DNA of 64,000 bases from Pandoraea pulmonicola (GTDB taxonomy: Bacteria > Pseudomonadota > Gammaproteobacteria > Burkholderiales > Burkholderiaceae), in assembly GCF_000815105.2 (NCBI RefSeq), contig NZ_CP010310.2, positions 248,001-312,000 of the forward strand. The letters run 5' to 3'. The notes beneath the pieces were generated by a model. That model saw nothing but the letters and a program-made list of their open reading frames with translations. It made no database searches and was not told where the DNA came from. The position numbers and the translations under genes were made by a program. Positions 25,938-34,991 of the stretch are shown here, piece after piece (positions within the stretch are counted from its first letter, which is position 1; each line of letters begins with the position of its first letter).

Positions 25938-27008
25938 ATGTCTCATACGAATCCTTCGCAAGCGGCCGCGGGTGTCGCGCAGGTCGCGCCCGCGCTGCGC
26001 CGCAAGCGCCTCGGCGTGCTCGACGCGCTGCTGCTTCTCGCCGCCGTCGCCACGTACTTCTTCGCCGATCTGTATCTCGCGCTCGCCACGAGCGTGGTGA
26101 TCATGATCGTCTTCGCGCTCTCGCTCGACCTCGTGCAGGGCTACTGCGGCATCGAGACGCTCGGCCACGCGGCGTTCTTCGGCAGCGGCGCCTACGCGGC
26201 GGGTCTCTTTGCGCTGCACGTGTCGCCCAACCCGCTGCTCGGGCTCGCGGCCGGCGCGGTGGTCGCGGCGGTCGTCGGTCTGGTCACGGGCATCGTGGTG
26301 CTGCGCGTGAGCGGCCTTACGCAGATCATGCTCACGCTGGCGTGCGCCACGCTGCTCTACGAGGCGGGCAACGTCGCCAAGTCGATCACGATGGGCGACG
26401 ACGGCCTGACCGGCTACGCCATCGCACCCGTGCTTGGCCTGTTCGAGTTCGACATCTATGGCCACACGGCGTACGTCTATGCGCTCGTGGTGCTGGTCGT
26501 CGTCTACCTGTTCACGCAGTTCCTCGTGAACTCGCCGTTCGGTCTGACCGTGCAGGGCATTCGCGAGAACGCCATGCGCATGTCGCTGCTCGGCGTGCGC
26601 GTCGGTCTGCGTCGTCTGATGCTGTACACCATCGCGGCGTCCGTGGCCGGGGTGGCGGGCGCGCTCTCGGCGCAGGTGAACAACATCGTGGCGCTCGACA
26701 CGCTGTCGTTCACGCTCTCGGCCAACGTGCTCGTGATGCTCGCGCTCGGCGGCACGGGACGCCTCTATGGCGCCGTGCTCGGGGCCGTCGTCTTCATGGT
26801 GCTCTCCGATCGCATCGCCGCCATCGATCCGACCAACTGGCTCGCCGCGCTCGGCGTGCTGCTGATCGTGGTCGTGCGTTTCGCGCCGAATGGTCTGATC
26901 GGTCTCGTCGATCGCTTCACCGCACGCCTGCGTCGCACGCGTCAGGCCGCGCCCGAGGCGCCGGCGCAGGCGCCCGCGACGACCCCGGACAAGGAGGTGA
27001 CGCCGTGA
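25938..27008 (+). CDS. livM: LivM-type ABC permease
   Basis: A 356-residue permease with about ten helices. Recognisable parts are ALSLDLVQGYCGIETLGHAAFFGSGAY, of which GIETLGHAAFFG is the LivM signature, QGIRENAMRMSLLGV (coupling loop) and ALGGTGRLYGAVLGA. The ATG at 25938 is chosen because GGAGG lies 7 bases upstream; an in-frame GTG at 25932 is an alternative. The C-terminal tail is Ala/Pro-rich. The stop overlaps the livG GTG start. Confidence 0.92.
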   Translation: MSHTNPSQAAAGVAQVAPALRRKRLGVLDALLLLAAVATYFFADLYLALATSVVIMIVFALSLDLVQGYCGIETLGHAAFFGSGAYAAGLFALHVSPNPLLGLAAGAVVAAVVGLVTGIVVLRVSGLTQIMLTLACATLLYEAGNVAKSITMGDDGLTGYAIAPVLGLFEFDIYGHTAYVYALVVLVVVYLFTQFLVNSPFGLTVQGIRENAMRMSLLGVRVGLRRLMLYTIAASVAGVAGALSAQVNNIVALDTLSFTLSANVLVMLALGGTGRLYGAVLGAVVFMVLSDRIAAIDPTNWLAALGVLLIVVVRFAPNGLIGLVDRFTARLRRTRQAAPEAPAQAPATTPDKEVTP

Positions 27009-27757
27009 GCGCCGCACTCGAAATCCAAGGGTTGTCCAAGCGTTTCGGCCAGCTCGATGTCACGCGCAACGTCAGCCTTTCGCTGCCCGTGGGTGCGCGC
27101 CACGCGCTGATCGGGCCGAACGGCGCCGGCAAGAGCACGTTGATGAACCTGCTCACGGGCGTGCTCAAGCCGAACGCCGGCGTCGTGCGCGTGGACGGCA
27201 CCGACGTGACGACGATGCCGTCGCACAAGCGCGTGAAGCTCGGCCTTGCCCGCACGTTCCAGCTCAACACGCTGTTCGACACACTGACCGTGGCCGAGAA
27301 CGTGGCCATGGCGCTCACCTCGCGACGCGGGCTCGACGGGCACATCGGCAGACCGTTGGCGGCTCGTCCAGCCGTGATCGAAGAGGCCGCGGAGCGCCTG
27401 CGCGCGCTCGGCATGCTCGAACTCGCAGGCAAACGCATCAACGAACTGGCCTACGGTCAACGTCGCCAGGTGGAGATCGCGCTGGGCCTCGCGCTCGATC
27501 CGAAAGTGCTGCTGCTCGACGAGCCGGTTGCCGGCGTGCCGTCGGGGCAGGGCCGCAAGCTGTTCGACCTGCTCGAACGCCTGCCCGAGGACGTGGCGGT
27601 GATGGTCATCGAACATGACATGGATCTGGTCTTCCGCTTTGCGCGCCGGATCACGGTGCTCGTCGAAGGCGCCGTGCTGATGGAAGGCGAGAAGGACGAA
27701 GTGCGCGGCGATCCGCGCGTGCGCGATATCTATCTGGGGCGTCGCCATCATGACTGA
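27005..27757 (+). CDS. livG: LivG-type ABC ATPase
   Basis: A 250-residue ATP-binding subunit with Walker A GPNGAGKST (about residue 37), Q-loop LARTFQLNTLFDTLTV, the signature YGQRRQVEIALGL (a LivG-type variant of LSGGQ), Walker B VLLLDEPVAGV and the switch His in VIEHDMDLVF. The GTG start at 27005 follows a strong AAGGAGGTGA and overlaps the livM stop. It forms a heterodimer with LivF, encoded next. Confidence 0.93.
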   Translation: MSAALEIQGLSKRFGQLDVTRNVSLSLPVGARHALIGPNGAGKSTLMNLLTGVLKPNAGVVRVDGTDVTTMPSHKRVKLGLARTFQLNTLFDTLTVAENVAMALTSRRGLDGHIGRPLAARPAVIEEAAERLRALGMLELAGKRINELAYGQRRQVEIALGLALDPKVLLLDEPVAGVPSGQGRKLFDLLERLPEDVAVMVIEHDMDLVFRFARRITVLVEGAVLMEGEKDEVRGDPRVRDIYLGRRHHD

Positions 27758-28469
27758 CATCCTGCTCGAAGCCGGCGGGTTGTGCGCCGGCTATGGCGAA
27801 ACCATCGTGCTCGAAGATCTGAGCCTGCGCGTCGGCGCCGGCGAGGCGGTGGCCATTCTCGGCCGCAACGGCGTGGGCAAGAGCACGTTGCTGCTCAGTC
27901 TGCTCGGCCTCACGACGCGCCACGGCGGCGTGGTGCGCTATCGCGGCGACGACGTCTCCTCGTGGCCCGCCTACAGGCGGGCGCGCGCCGGGCTCGCGCT
28001 GGTGCCGCAGGAGCGCGAGATTTTCAAGTCGCTCTCGGTCGAAGAGAACCTGCAGGTCTCGGCGATGGGCGCGTCCGACGACGCCTGGACGCTCGATCGC
28101 GTCTATGACCTTTTCCCCCGGCTGCACGAGCGGCGTCGCAACCTCGGCAACCAGCTCTCCGGTGGCGAACAGCAGATGCTTGCCATCGGCCGCGCGCTGA
28201 TCGGCAATCCACGCGTGGTGCTGTTCGACGAGCCGTTCGAAGGACTGGCGCCCGTGATCGTCGATCAACTGGTCGACGCGTTCTGGAAGCTGCGCGCGGA
28301 CGGCGGCATGGGCGTGGTGCTCGTGGAGCAGCACGCGGAGCTGGGACTCGAGCTGACCGATCGCGCACTGGTGCTCGACCGGGGCCGCGAAGTCTGGGCC
28401 GGCCACAGCCGCGATCTGGCCGCATCGCCCGAACTGCTCGGCACGCTGGTCGGGCTCGAGAGCGCGTAA
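27750..28469 (+). CDS. livF: LivF-type ABC ATPase
   Basis: A 239-residue ATP-binding subunit with Walker A GRNGVGKSTLL, Q-loop ALVPQEREIFKSLSVEENL (key part PQEREIFKSLSV, typical of LivF), signature LSGGEQQMLAIGRAL, Walker B VVLFDEPFEGLAP and switch LVEQHAELGLEL. It overlaps livG by 8 bases. The five-gene transporter is then followed 15 bases later by galB, which ties uptake to catabolism. Confidence 0.94.
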   Translation: MTDILLEAGGLCAGYGETIVLEDLSLRVGAGEAVAILGRNGVGKSTLLLSLLGLTTRHGGVVRYRGDDVSSWPAYRRARAGLALVPQEREIFKSLSVEENLQVSAMGASDDAWTLDRVYDLFPRLHERRRNLGNQLSGGEQQMLAIGRALIGNPRVVLFDEPFEGLAPVIVDQLVDAFWKLRADGGMGVVLVEQHAELGLELTDRALVLDRGREVWAGHSRDLAASPELLGTLVGLESA

Positions 28470-28484
28470 GCATTGGCAATACCG

Positions 28485-29255
28485 ATGGATGAAAAACCCA
28501 TGAGCACATCACAGAACACGCAAACTCCCGGCCGCGCAGGCCTCGTCGTCAGCGCGCACTCGGCGGATTTCGTCTGGCGCGCTGCCGGCACCATCGCCAC
28601 GCACGTCGCGCAGGGCTATCGCATGAAGGTCGTGTGCCTGTCGTTCGGCGAGCGTGGCGAATCGGCCAAGCTCTGGCGCAAGGGCGCGGAGATGACCGAA
28701 GCGAAGGTCAAGGCGGCACGTCGCGAAGAAGCGCAGCGCGCGGCCGACATTCTCGGCGCGGAGATCGAATTCCTCGACATCGGCGACTACCCGATGCGTG
28801 TGTCGGACGACACGCTGTTCAAGCTCGTCGACATCTACCGCGAGCTGCAACCGTCGTTCGTGCTGAGCCATTCGGAGAAGGATCCGTACAACTTCGATCA
28901 CCCGCTCGCGATGCACGTCACGCAGGAAGCGCGCGTGATCGCCCAGGCCGAAGGCCACAAACCGGGCGAGAAGATCATCGGCGCACCCACCGTGCTGGCG
29001 TTCGAGCCGCACCAGACCGAGCAGTGCGAGTGGATCCCCAACACGTTCGTCGACATCACGCCGGTGTGGGACAGGAAGCGTGCCGCCATCGAATGCATGG
29101 CCGGGCAGGAACACCTGTGGGACTACTACACGCGCGTGGCGTTGCAGCGCGGCGTGCAGGCCAAGCGCAACATCGGCATCACCGCCGCGCGCGACATCAA
29201 GTATGCGGAAGGGCTGATGCGCCTTACGCCCACCGTCACGGAGCAATTGTCATGA
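28485..29255 (+). CDS. galB: 4-Oxalomesaconate hydratase, PIG-L type (GalB)
   Basis: GalB adds water to 4-oxalomesaconate (keto form) to give 4-carboxy-4-hydroxy-2-oxoadipate. The 256-residue protein has the PIG-L/LmbE metal-dependent fold: [16 protein letters not shown] in place of the usual AHPDD, FGERGES, and [16 protein letters not shown] with the second metal-site histidines. This is the zinc enzyme type known from the P. putida gallate pathway, not the amidohydrolase LigJ type. The start is uncertain (ATG at 28485 or 28500, TTG at 28473), and none has a clear ribosome-binding site. Its stop overlaps galC by 4 bases. Confidence 0.85.
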   Translation: MDEKPMSTSQNTQTPGRAGLVVSAHSADFVWRAAGTIATHVAQGYRMKVVCLSFGERGESAKLWRKGAEMTEAKVKAARREEAQRAADILGAEIEFLDIGDYPMRVSDDTLFKLVDIYRELQPSFVLSHSEKDPYNFDHPLAMHVTQEARVIAQAEGHKPGEKIIGAPTVLAFEPHQTEQCEWIPNTFVDITPVWDRKRAAIECMAGQEHLWDYYTRVALQRGVQAKRNIGITAARDIKYAEGLMRLTPTVTEQLS

Positions 29256-29956
29256 TTCGCGGCGTCGTCGTTCGTCAGATTCCCCGCGTCGATGCCGCCA
29301 CGCTCGACATCCTGCGCAACGCCGGCAGCGCGACCGTGCACGAGGCGCAAAGTCGTCTCGGGCTGATGGCCACGTACCTGCGTCCGATCTACGCGGGCGC
29401 GTGCGTGGCGGGCAGCGCCGTGACGGTGCTCGCGCCGCCGTCCGACAACTGGATGCTGCACGTCGCGGTGGAGCAGGCGCAGGCGGGCGACATCGTCGTC
29501 GTGGGCGTGACGTCGCCGTGCGACGACGGCTACTTCGGCGATCTGCTCGCCACGTCGATGAAGGCGCGCGGCGTGGCCGGGCTGATCATCGACGCCGGCT
29601 GCCGCGACGTCGGCACGCTTACCGGGATGCGGTTCCCGGTATGGTCCAAGGCGATCTCGTCGCAGGGCACGGTGAAGGAAACGCTCGGCTCGGTCAACGT
29701 GCCGGTGGTGTGCGCGAACCAGATCGTGCACCCGGGCGACGTGATCGTCGCCGACGACGACGGCGTGGTCGTGGTGCCGCACGCCACGGCGCAAACCGTG
29801 GCGAAAGCGGCGGCCGCGCGCGGTGCCGATGAGGCCTACAAGCGCAGTGTGCTGGCAGGCGGCACGCTGGGGCTCGATTACTACAAGATGCGCGAGCGTC
29901 TCGCCGAGAAAGGTCTGCGCTACGTCGACTCGCTCGACGAGCTGCGGGGCCGGTGA
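29252..29956 (+). CDS. galC: 4-Carboxy-4-hydroxy-2-oxoadipate aldolase (GalC/LigK)
   Basis: This class II aldolase splits 4-carboxy-4-hydroxy-2-oxoadipate into pyruvate and oxaloacetate, the last step of gallate and 4,5-protocatechuate degradation. The 234-residue RraA-like protein shows [17 protein letters not shown] near residue 27, [24 protein letters not shown] (key part GYFGDLLAT), [13 protein letters not shown] with the conserved Arg-Asp metal site, and [18 protein letters not shown]. These features match HMG/CHA aldolases. The start overlaps the galB stop (ATGA). Confidence 0.92.
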   Translation: MIRGVVVRQIPRVDAATLDILRNAGSATVHEAQSRLGLMATYLRPIYAGACVAGSAVTVLAPPSDNWMLHVAVEQAQAGDIVVVGVTSPCDDGYFGDLLATSMKARGVAGLIIDAGCRDVGTLTGMRFPVWSKAISSQGTVKETLGSVNVPVVCANQIVHPGDVIVADDDGVVVVPHATAQTVAKAAAARGADEAYKRSVLAGGTLGLDYYKMRERLAEKGLRYVDSLDELRGR

Positions 29957-29963
29957 CGACCGC

Positions 29964-31109
29964 ATGGGCGCCATGAACGACATCAGACATTCACAGACGC
30001 GCATTCCGGCCGCCGTCCTGCGCGGCGGCACCTCGAAGGGGCTGTATTTTCTCGCCGAGGATCTGCCTGCGGATGCGGCGACGCGCGACGCCGTGCTGCT
30101 CGCCGCGATGGGCTCGCCCGACGCGCGCCAGATCGACGGCATGGGCGGCGCGAACCCGCTCACGAGCAAGGTGGCGATCGTCTCGCGTGCGACGCGGCCC
30201 GATGCTGACGTCGACTATCTCTTTGCCCAGGTCATGGTAGACGAGGCGCGCGTGGACTACGGACAGAACTGCGGCAACCTGCTCGCAGGCGTGGGGCCGT
30301 TTGCGATCGAGCGGGGGCTCGTCGCGATGGCGGGCGACGTGACCGACGTCGTCATTCACATGGTCAACACGGGGCAGGTGGCGGTCGCCACGGTGCAGAC
30401 CCCCGGTGGCCAGGTGAGGTACGACGGCGACGTGGCCATCGACGGCGTGCCGGGCACGGCCGCACCGATCCCCTTGATGTTTCGCGACACCGCGGGTTCG
30501 ACCTGCGGCGCGCTGTTTCCGACGGGACGGCGTCAGGACGTGGTCGAAGGCGTCGCCGTGACGTGCATCGACAACGGCATGCCGCTCGTGCTCATGCGCG
30601 CGGCGGATGTGGGATGCATCGGCACGGAGCCATGGCAGGAACTGGACGCGAGCGCCGATTTCCAGACGATGCGCGACCGGATCGAGGCGATCCGTCTGGC
30701 GCTCGGCGAACGTATGAATCTTGGCGACGTGCGATCGCGCACGGTGCCCAAGATGTGTCTCGTCGCCCCGCCGCAAGCGGGCGGGGCGCTCGCGACGCGG
30801 TGTTTCATTCCCCACCGCTGCCACTCGTCCATCGGCGTGCTGGCGGCCGTGAGCGTGGCGAGCGCCGCGGCGTTGCCGGGGACGGTCTGTCATGAGATGG
30901 CGGTGGTGCCGGAAGGAGACGCGCCGTTGCTCGCCATCGAGCATCCGACCGGCGAATTCACGGTCCGCCTGGCGCTCGGGACGAACGCCGCGGGCGAGCT
31001 CGAAGTCACTGGCGCGGGCCTGCTTCGCACGGCGCGCTGGCTCTTCGACGGTCAGGTGTGTGTACCGCGTAACGTCTGGACGGTCCGGACGCAGGGAGGG
31101 AAGTCATGA
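29964..31109 (+). CDS. galD: 4-Oxalomesaconate tautomerase, PrpF family (GalD/LigU)
   Basis: GalD interconverts tautomers or isomers of oxalomesaconate so that GalB can hydrate it. The protein (about 381 residues) is a PrpF-family isomerase with a diaminopimelate epimerase-like double fold: PAAVLRGGTSKGLYF near the start, YGQNCGNLLAGVGPFA with the catalytic Cys in the first half, and the mirror motif CHSSIGVLAAVSVASA in the second. It starts 7 bases after galC. ATG at 29964 is chosen; 29973 is equally possible. Confidence 0.9.
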   Translation: MGAMNDIRHSQTRIPAAVLRGGTSKGLYFLAEDLPADAATRDAVLLAAMGSPDARQIDGMGGANPLTSKVAIVSRATRPDADVDYLFAQVMVDEARVDYGQNCGNLLAGVGPFAIERGLVAMAGDVTDVVIHMVNTGQVAVATVQTPGGQVRYDGDVAIDGVPGTAAPIPLMFRDTAGSTCGALFPTGRRQDVVEGVAVTCIDNGMPLVLMRAADVGCIGTEPWQELDASADFQTMRDRIEAIRLALGERMNLGDVRSRTVPKMCLVAPPQAGGALATRCFIPHRCHSSIGVLAAVSVASAAALPGTVCHEMAVVPEGDAPLLAIEHPTGEFTVRLALGTNAAGELEVTGAGLLRTARWLFDGQVCVPRNVWTVRTQGGKS

Positions 31110-31861
31110 GCACCGAACGTCCCCCGTTGCTCATGCTTCCCGGCTTGCTCTGCGACCAGGTCGCCTGGGCCGCCACGGCGGCATGGCTGCCGCGGTTCGA
31201 CTGCCGCGTGCCGTCGTGGGGCGCGCTCGATACCATCGGCGCGATGGCGGAACACGTGCTGGCCACGGTGGCCGAGCCGCGGTTCGCGCTCGCCGGCCAC
31301 TCGATGGGCGGACGCGTCGCGCTCGAAGTCGTACGCCGAGCGCCGCAGCGCGTGACCCATCTCGCACTGCTCGACACCGGTTACCAGGCGCTGCCCGAGG
31401 GGGAGGCCGCCGAGAAGGAACGGGCCGGGCGCGCCGCGCTGCTCGCACGGGCGCGCGCCGAGGGCATGCGCGCGATGGGCCAGGCGTGGGCGACCGGCAT
31501 GGTGCATCCCGACCAGATCGCGACGCCGCTTTTCGAATCGATTCTCGACATGATCGAGCGCAGCAACCCCGCGCAGTTCGCGGCGCAGATTCATGCTCTG
31601 CTGGGCCGGCCCGACGCGACCGGGCTGCTGGGCGAACTGCGTTGCCCCACGCTCGTGCTGTGCGGACGGCAGGACACCTGGAGCCCGCTCGCGCGGCACG
31701 AAATCATGGCCAGCCTGATTCCGGACGCGGTGCTGCGCGTCGTCGAACACAGCGGTCACATGTGTCCGATGGAGCGCCCGCGGGAAGTGGCCGACGCGAT
31801 GCGCGAATGGCTGGCGCGGCCCGCGCCGAATGCCGGGACGATGCAAGGGGGCAAGGCATGA
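31106..31861 (+). CDS. Alpha/beta-hydrolase (serine esterase) in the gal operon
   Basis: A 251-residue alpha/beta-hydrolase. The nucleophile elbow is GHSMGGRVALE, the acid Asp lies in CGRQDTWSPL and the His in VEHSGHMCPMERP. The oxyanion region is LPGLLCDQVAW. The start overlaps the galD stop, and the next gene overlaps its own stop, so it is firmly in the operon. No classical 4,5-cleavage step uses such an enzyme. A role as methylesterase on the methyl ester made by cleavage of 3-O-methylgallate would fit (compare DesC of Sphingobium SYK-6, recalled from memory). This is inference. Confidence 0.88.
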   Translation: MSTERPPLLMLPGLLCDQVAWAATAAWLPRFDCRVPSWGALDTIGAMAEHVLATVAEPRFALAGHSMGGRVALEVVRRAPQRVTHLALLDTGYQALPEGEAAEKERAGRAALLARARAEGMRAMGQAWATGMVHPDQIATPLFESILDMIERSNPAQFAAQIHALLGRPDATGLLGELRCPTLVLCGRQDTWSPLARHEIMASLIPDAVLRVVEHSGHMCPMERPREVADAMREWLARPAPNAGTMQGGKA

Positions 31862-32334
31862 CACAAGTCCTTCACCAAACGGCGTCCGGCGTCGACGGCC
31901 ACACACTCGATGCGGTGCTCGCGAAGCAGGCTTGTTACGACCTCGTGATGCGCTTCGTCGCGTGCAATGACCGGCGCGACCCGCGGGGGCTCGCGGCGCT
32001 CTTCGCGGAAACGGGCGTGCTCGTGCGCCCGAACGGCGACACGCTCGTCGGCCCGGCCGCGATTGCGGCGGCCTATGCGGATCGCCCGGCGGACCGGCTC
32101 ACGCGGCATCTCGTGGGCAACGTACTGATCGACGTGACGTCGGCGACGAGCGCGGTCGGCAGCAGCACCGTACTGCTATGGAGCGGCTCGGCGCGGGACA
32201 CGCCGGGGCCGTTCGGACGCCCGGCGCAGGGGCGTCAGGTGATGGGCGAGTTCGAGGACACGTTCGTGCGCACCGCACAGGGCTGGCGTATTGCCCGTCG
32301 CGAGGCGCGCTTCACATTCGTGCGCGAGGCGTGA
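31858..32334 (+). CDS. NTF2-like (SnoaL-type) protein of unknown function
   Basis: A 158-residue protein of the NTF2-like fold: CYDLVMRFVACNDRRDPRGLAALFAETGVL near residue 23 (key part DLVMRFVACNDRRDP) and VMGEFEDTFVRTAQGWRIARREARF at the end (key part GWRIARREARF), typical of the SnoaL_4 and bile acid dehydratase-like group. Such domains often isomerise, dehydrate or bind small organic acids. It overlaps the hydrolase gene by 4 bases and ends the operon, so a helper role in aromatic degradation, for example a double-bond isomerisation, is plausible but unproven. Confidence 0.75.
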   Translation: MTQVLHQTASGVDGHTLDAVLAKQACYDLVMRFVACNDRRDPRGLAALFAETGVLVRPNGDTLVGPAAIAAAYADRPADRLTRHLVGNVLIDVTSATSAVGSSTVLLWSGSARDTPGPFGRPAQGRQVMGEFEDTFVRTAQGWRIARREARFTFVREA

Positions 32335-32615
32335 AGAAAAATCAGCGCTTCACGCCGCGCGAAGAGATATCGGTGTGTTCGGCCGACGGGCAGTCGTATC
32401 GCCCAGGAGGCGGCAGGACACACCGGTAATGCTGCGAAGTTGCCGAATGACAGGGCAGTAGGCAACAGAGGCAACAGGCAGCGCAAGCGCAGTAACCGAA
32501 GTTGCAGTGCCGCAGTAAAACCGGCTGGGCAGGCGACATTGCCCCCGGTCCGGCGTTTGACTCATGGGGGTGAGCAGACCCTCGAAGCTGTGTATTCAAA
32601 AACAAGGGGACAGAA

Positions 32616-33695
32616 GTGAAAATGAAACACGCATTGGCCGCAGGCCTGCTGCTGGGTGCGGGACTGGCTCACGCACAAAGCAACGTGACGCTGTACGGGA
32701 TCATCGATACCGGCATCGCGTATTACAACAACGCCGCCAACGGCGGCAGCTTCATCGGCGAGCCGACCCTCACGGGCAAGGTGCCGTCGCGCTTCGGCCT
32801 CAAGGGCGTCGAGGATCTGGGGGGCGGTCTGAAGGCCGTCTTCACGTTGGAAAACGGCTTCCAGCCGGGCACCGGGGGCCTGAACTACGGCAATCGTCTG
32901 TTCGGTCGTCAGGCGAACGTCGGTCTGTCGGGCGCCTGGGGGACGTTCCTCATCGGCCGCCAGAACAACATGACGTTCTACGTGACCGGCAACGCGGACG
33001 TGATCGGACCGTCGATCTTCTCGCTCGCGAGTATCGACCCGTACATCGCCAACGCACGTAGCGACAGTGCCGTCGGCTACATGGGCAAGTTCTCCGGCGT
33101 GACCGTCGGCGCGACGTACAGCTTCGGGCGCGACGGCTCGTCCGCCGGCGGTCCGTCGGCCACGAACTGCGCGGGCAACGTGGCCGGCAACTACCAGGCG
33201 TGCAAGCAATTCACCGGCCTGATCGGCTACGACTACCAGAACTTCGGGATCGCGGCCTCGTACGACCAGATGCGCGGCAACACCGGCGCCGCCGCACCGC
33301 TGACGAACTCGAACTACACCGACTCGCACTCGGTCATCAATGCGTACTACAAGTGGTCCACCGGCCGCGTGGGCGGTGGCTGGATTCACCGCAACGTGAG
33401 CGCGGACGCCGCATCGCTGCGCTCGGACATCTACTTCATCGGCGTCACCTATCTGCCGACGATCACCTGGGCGTTCGACGCGCAGGCCATTCGTTACCAG
33501 TTGAAGAGCAAAGCCAACGCGACGATGCTCATCGGCCGTGCCACGTATTCGCTGTCTAAGCGCACGTCGCTGTACGGCATGGCGGGCTGGGTGGCCAACA
33601 GCAAGAACGGCAACGTGGCGATCGCCGCGGGCGGTTCGGTCGTCACCGGCGGCAATCAGTTCGGCACGATGCTGGGCATCCAGCACACGTTCTGA
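32616..33695 (+). CDS. Outer-membrane general porin (Gram-negative porin 4 family)
   Basis: A 359-residue beta-barrel porin with signal peptide (KHALAAGLLLGAGLAHA), mature start QSNVTLYGIIDTGIAYYNN (key part SNVTLYGIIDTG), SRFGLKGVEDLGGGLKAVFTLENGF split as SRFGLKGVEDLGGG and FTLENGF, and terminal Phe in GIQHTF. This is the usual trimeric porin type of Burkholderiales. Directly downstream of the catabolic operon it may admit aromatic acids. GTG at 32616 lies 5 bases after AAGGGGA; ATG at 32622 is an alternative. The preceding 281 bases hold short repeated GGCAACAG/GCAGT words but no gene. Confidence 0.93.
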   Translation: MKMKHALAAGLLLGAGLAHAQSNVTLYGIIDTGIAYYNNAANGGSFIGEPTLTGKVPSRFGLKGVEDLGGGLKAVFTLENGFQPGTGGLNYGNRLFGRQANVGLSGAWGTFLIGRQNNMTFYVTGNADVIGPSIFSLASIDPYIANARSDSAVGYMGKFSGVTVGATYSFGRDGSSAGGPSATNCAGNVAGNYQACKQFTGLIGYDYQNFGIAASYDQMRGNTGAAAPLTNSNYTDSHSVINAYYKWSTGRVGGGWIHRNVSADAASLRSDIYFIGVTYLPTITWAFDAQAIRYQLKSKANATMLIGRATYSLSKRTSLYGMAGWVANSKNGNVAIAAGGSVVTGGNQFGTMLGIQHTF

Positions 33696-33731
33696 TCGCC
33701 GGCAAGCAAAACGCGGCGCGGCGCGCTCCAG

Positions 33732-33765
33732 CGGCATGAGACGTCCGGGGGGACGACTCATGCCG
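33732..33765 (+). terminator. Long hairpin after the porin gene
   Basis: CGGCATGAGACGTCC and GGACGACTCATGCCG pair over 15 bp with one mismatch around a GGGG loop, 36 bases after the porin stop. No T-run follows, so it may stabilise the porin mRNA 3' end rather than terminate it. Confidence 0.55.
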
Positions 33766-33914
33766 GCGCCGTGCGGCGTCACTCCCGATGCGCGGTATAC
33801 GACGTGGTGGCGGTGCCGCGCGCCACGAGAGAGTGATCCGGCAGACGTCGCGCGGCAGCACCGTGTGCCGCCGTACATTCCCCGAGCTGCACCATCGCGC
33901 GCGATTTTCCTGCC

Positions 33915-33970
33915 CGGCCCGGGACCAGAGGCTTGTCACATCTGCGGAACTTCCCCGGGCCGTATTTTTT
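33915..33970 (+). terminator. Possible rho-independent terminator in the porin-nucleotidase gap
   Basis: CGGCCCGGG at 33915 and CCCGGGCCG at 33954 are perfect 9-bp arms followed by TATTTTTTC. The 30-nt loop is long, which lowers confidence. Apart from this and the hairpin at 33732, the non-coding stretch 33696-34099 shows nothing recognisable. Confidence 0.4.
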
Positions 33971-34099
33971 CTTCGTTGGCGGCGCAAGTCCGCCGGGCGG
34001 ATTTGTCAAAGCACGCCACGCACGCTAGCATCGTGCTTTCGTCGCGGCTGCCCCGCGTTCGATACCCCGACTCCGGCTGAAACCGCCCATCGGGGCGCC

Positions 34100-34981
34100 A
34101 TGCGGAGCACGACTCCGGCCTGCGCGGCGGGAGACGCCTTCAGGGCGGACGGCAGCCGATCCCCCTACGCATCCACTTGCGCTTTTTCTGTGGCTTCTAT
34201 TCACGTCCTGAGCCGGCGTCGCCGGGCGCATCGCGCCCGCAGCGAGCACGGCACGCGCGGCTCGGTCTGGTTGTTCGATCTGGACAACACGTTGCACCGT
34301 GCGTCGCATGCGATCTTCCCGCGCATCAATCGCGCGATGACGGCCTATATCGTCGAGAAGCTGGGGCTGCCGCAGGACGAGGCCAATCGCCTGCGCTCCG
34401 ACTACACCGAGCGATATGGCGCGGTGCTGCTCGGCCTGATCCGGCATCACGCCATCGATCCCCACGAATTCCTTCAACGCGTCCATGAACTGCCGCCGCT
34501 GGCCGAAGTGCTGCGCGCGGAGCGGGGCATCGCCCGCCTGTTCGCCGGGCTGCCGGGACGCAAGATCCTGTTGACCAACGCGCCGGCGCACTACGCGCTG
34601 CCGATCGTCGAGGCGTTGGGCATTCGCCGTCATTTCGAGCGCTGCGTGAGTATCGAGGACATGGCCGACCGGCGCGGCTGGCGCGCCAAGCCCGATGCGA
34701 CCATGCTGCGCCGGCTGCTCGCGCGCGAGCGGCTCGCGCCGCATCGCACGTGGCTGGTGGAGGACACGCGCTCGCATCTGAAACACCTGCGGCATTTCGG
34801 CATCAAGACCGTCTGGATCACGGGACACTTGCCTGTCAGAAACAGTCTTGGCGACGCAATGCCGCGCAGTGGGCGCCCACACTATGTGGATATCAAAGTA
34901 CAATCTCTGCGCGAGTTACGGGCGCGCCTTGCGACCGGGGCCGGAGCCCAGGCCGCCCGACAATCAAATCCCTACCGATAA
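34100..34981 (+). CDS. HAD-family pyrimidine 5'-nucleotidase
   Basis: A HAD phosphatase that probably hydrolyses pyrimidine nucleoside monophosphates. HAD motif I is WLFDLDNTLHRASHAIFP, with nucleophile Asp in DLDNTL. Motif II is ILLTNAPAHYA and motif IV is LVEDTRSHLKHLRHFGIKTVW (key part EDTRSHL). A long alpha-helical cap lies between I and II. DxDNTLY/H with INRxMTxYI is the signature of the bacterial and yeast Sdt1-type pyrimidine 5'-nucleotidases. The true start is uncertain: 34100 gives a 57-residue basic, Ser/Arg-rich leader before the fold, and a shorter form starting near 34190 is possible. slmA follows 10 bases later. Confidence 0.85.
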   Translation: MRSTTPACAAGDAFRADGSRSPYASTCAFSVASIHVLSRRRRAHRARSEHGTRGSVWLFDLDNTLHRASHAIFPRINRAMTAYIVEKLGLPQDEANRLRSDYTERYGAVLLGLIRHHAIDPHEFLQRVHELPPLAEVLRAERGIARLFAGLPGRKILLTNAPAHYALPIVEALGIRRHFERCVSIEDMADRRGWRAKPDATMLRRLLARERLAPHRTWLVEDTRSHLKHLRHFGIKTVWITGHLPVRNSLGDAMPRSGRPHYVDIKVQSLRELRARLATGAGAQAARQSNPYR

Positions 34982-34991
34982 CGACCAGACG

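Noticed and set aside
17844..32334. Signs of recent horizontal transfer of the catabolic island
   Set aside because: No tRNA, integrase or direct repeats at the edges, and base composition looks the same as in the flanking housekeeping genes.
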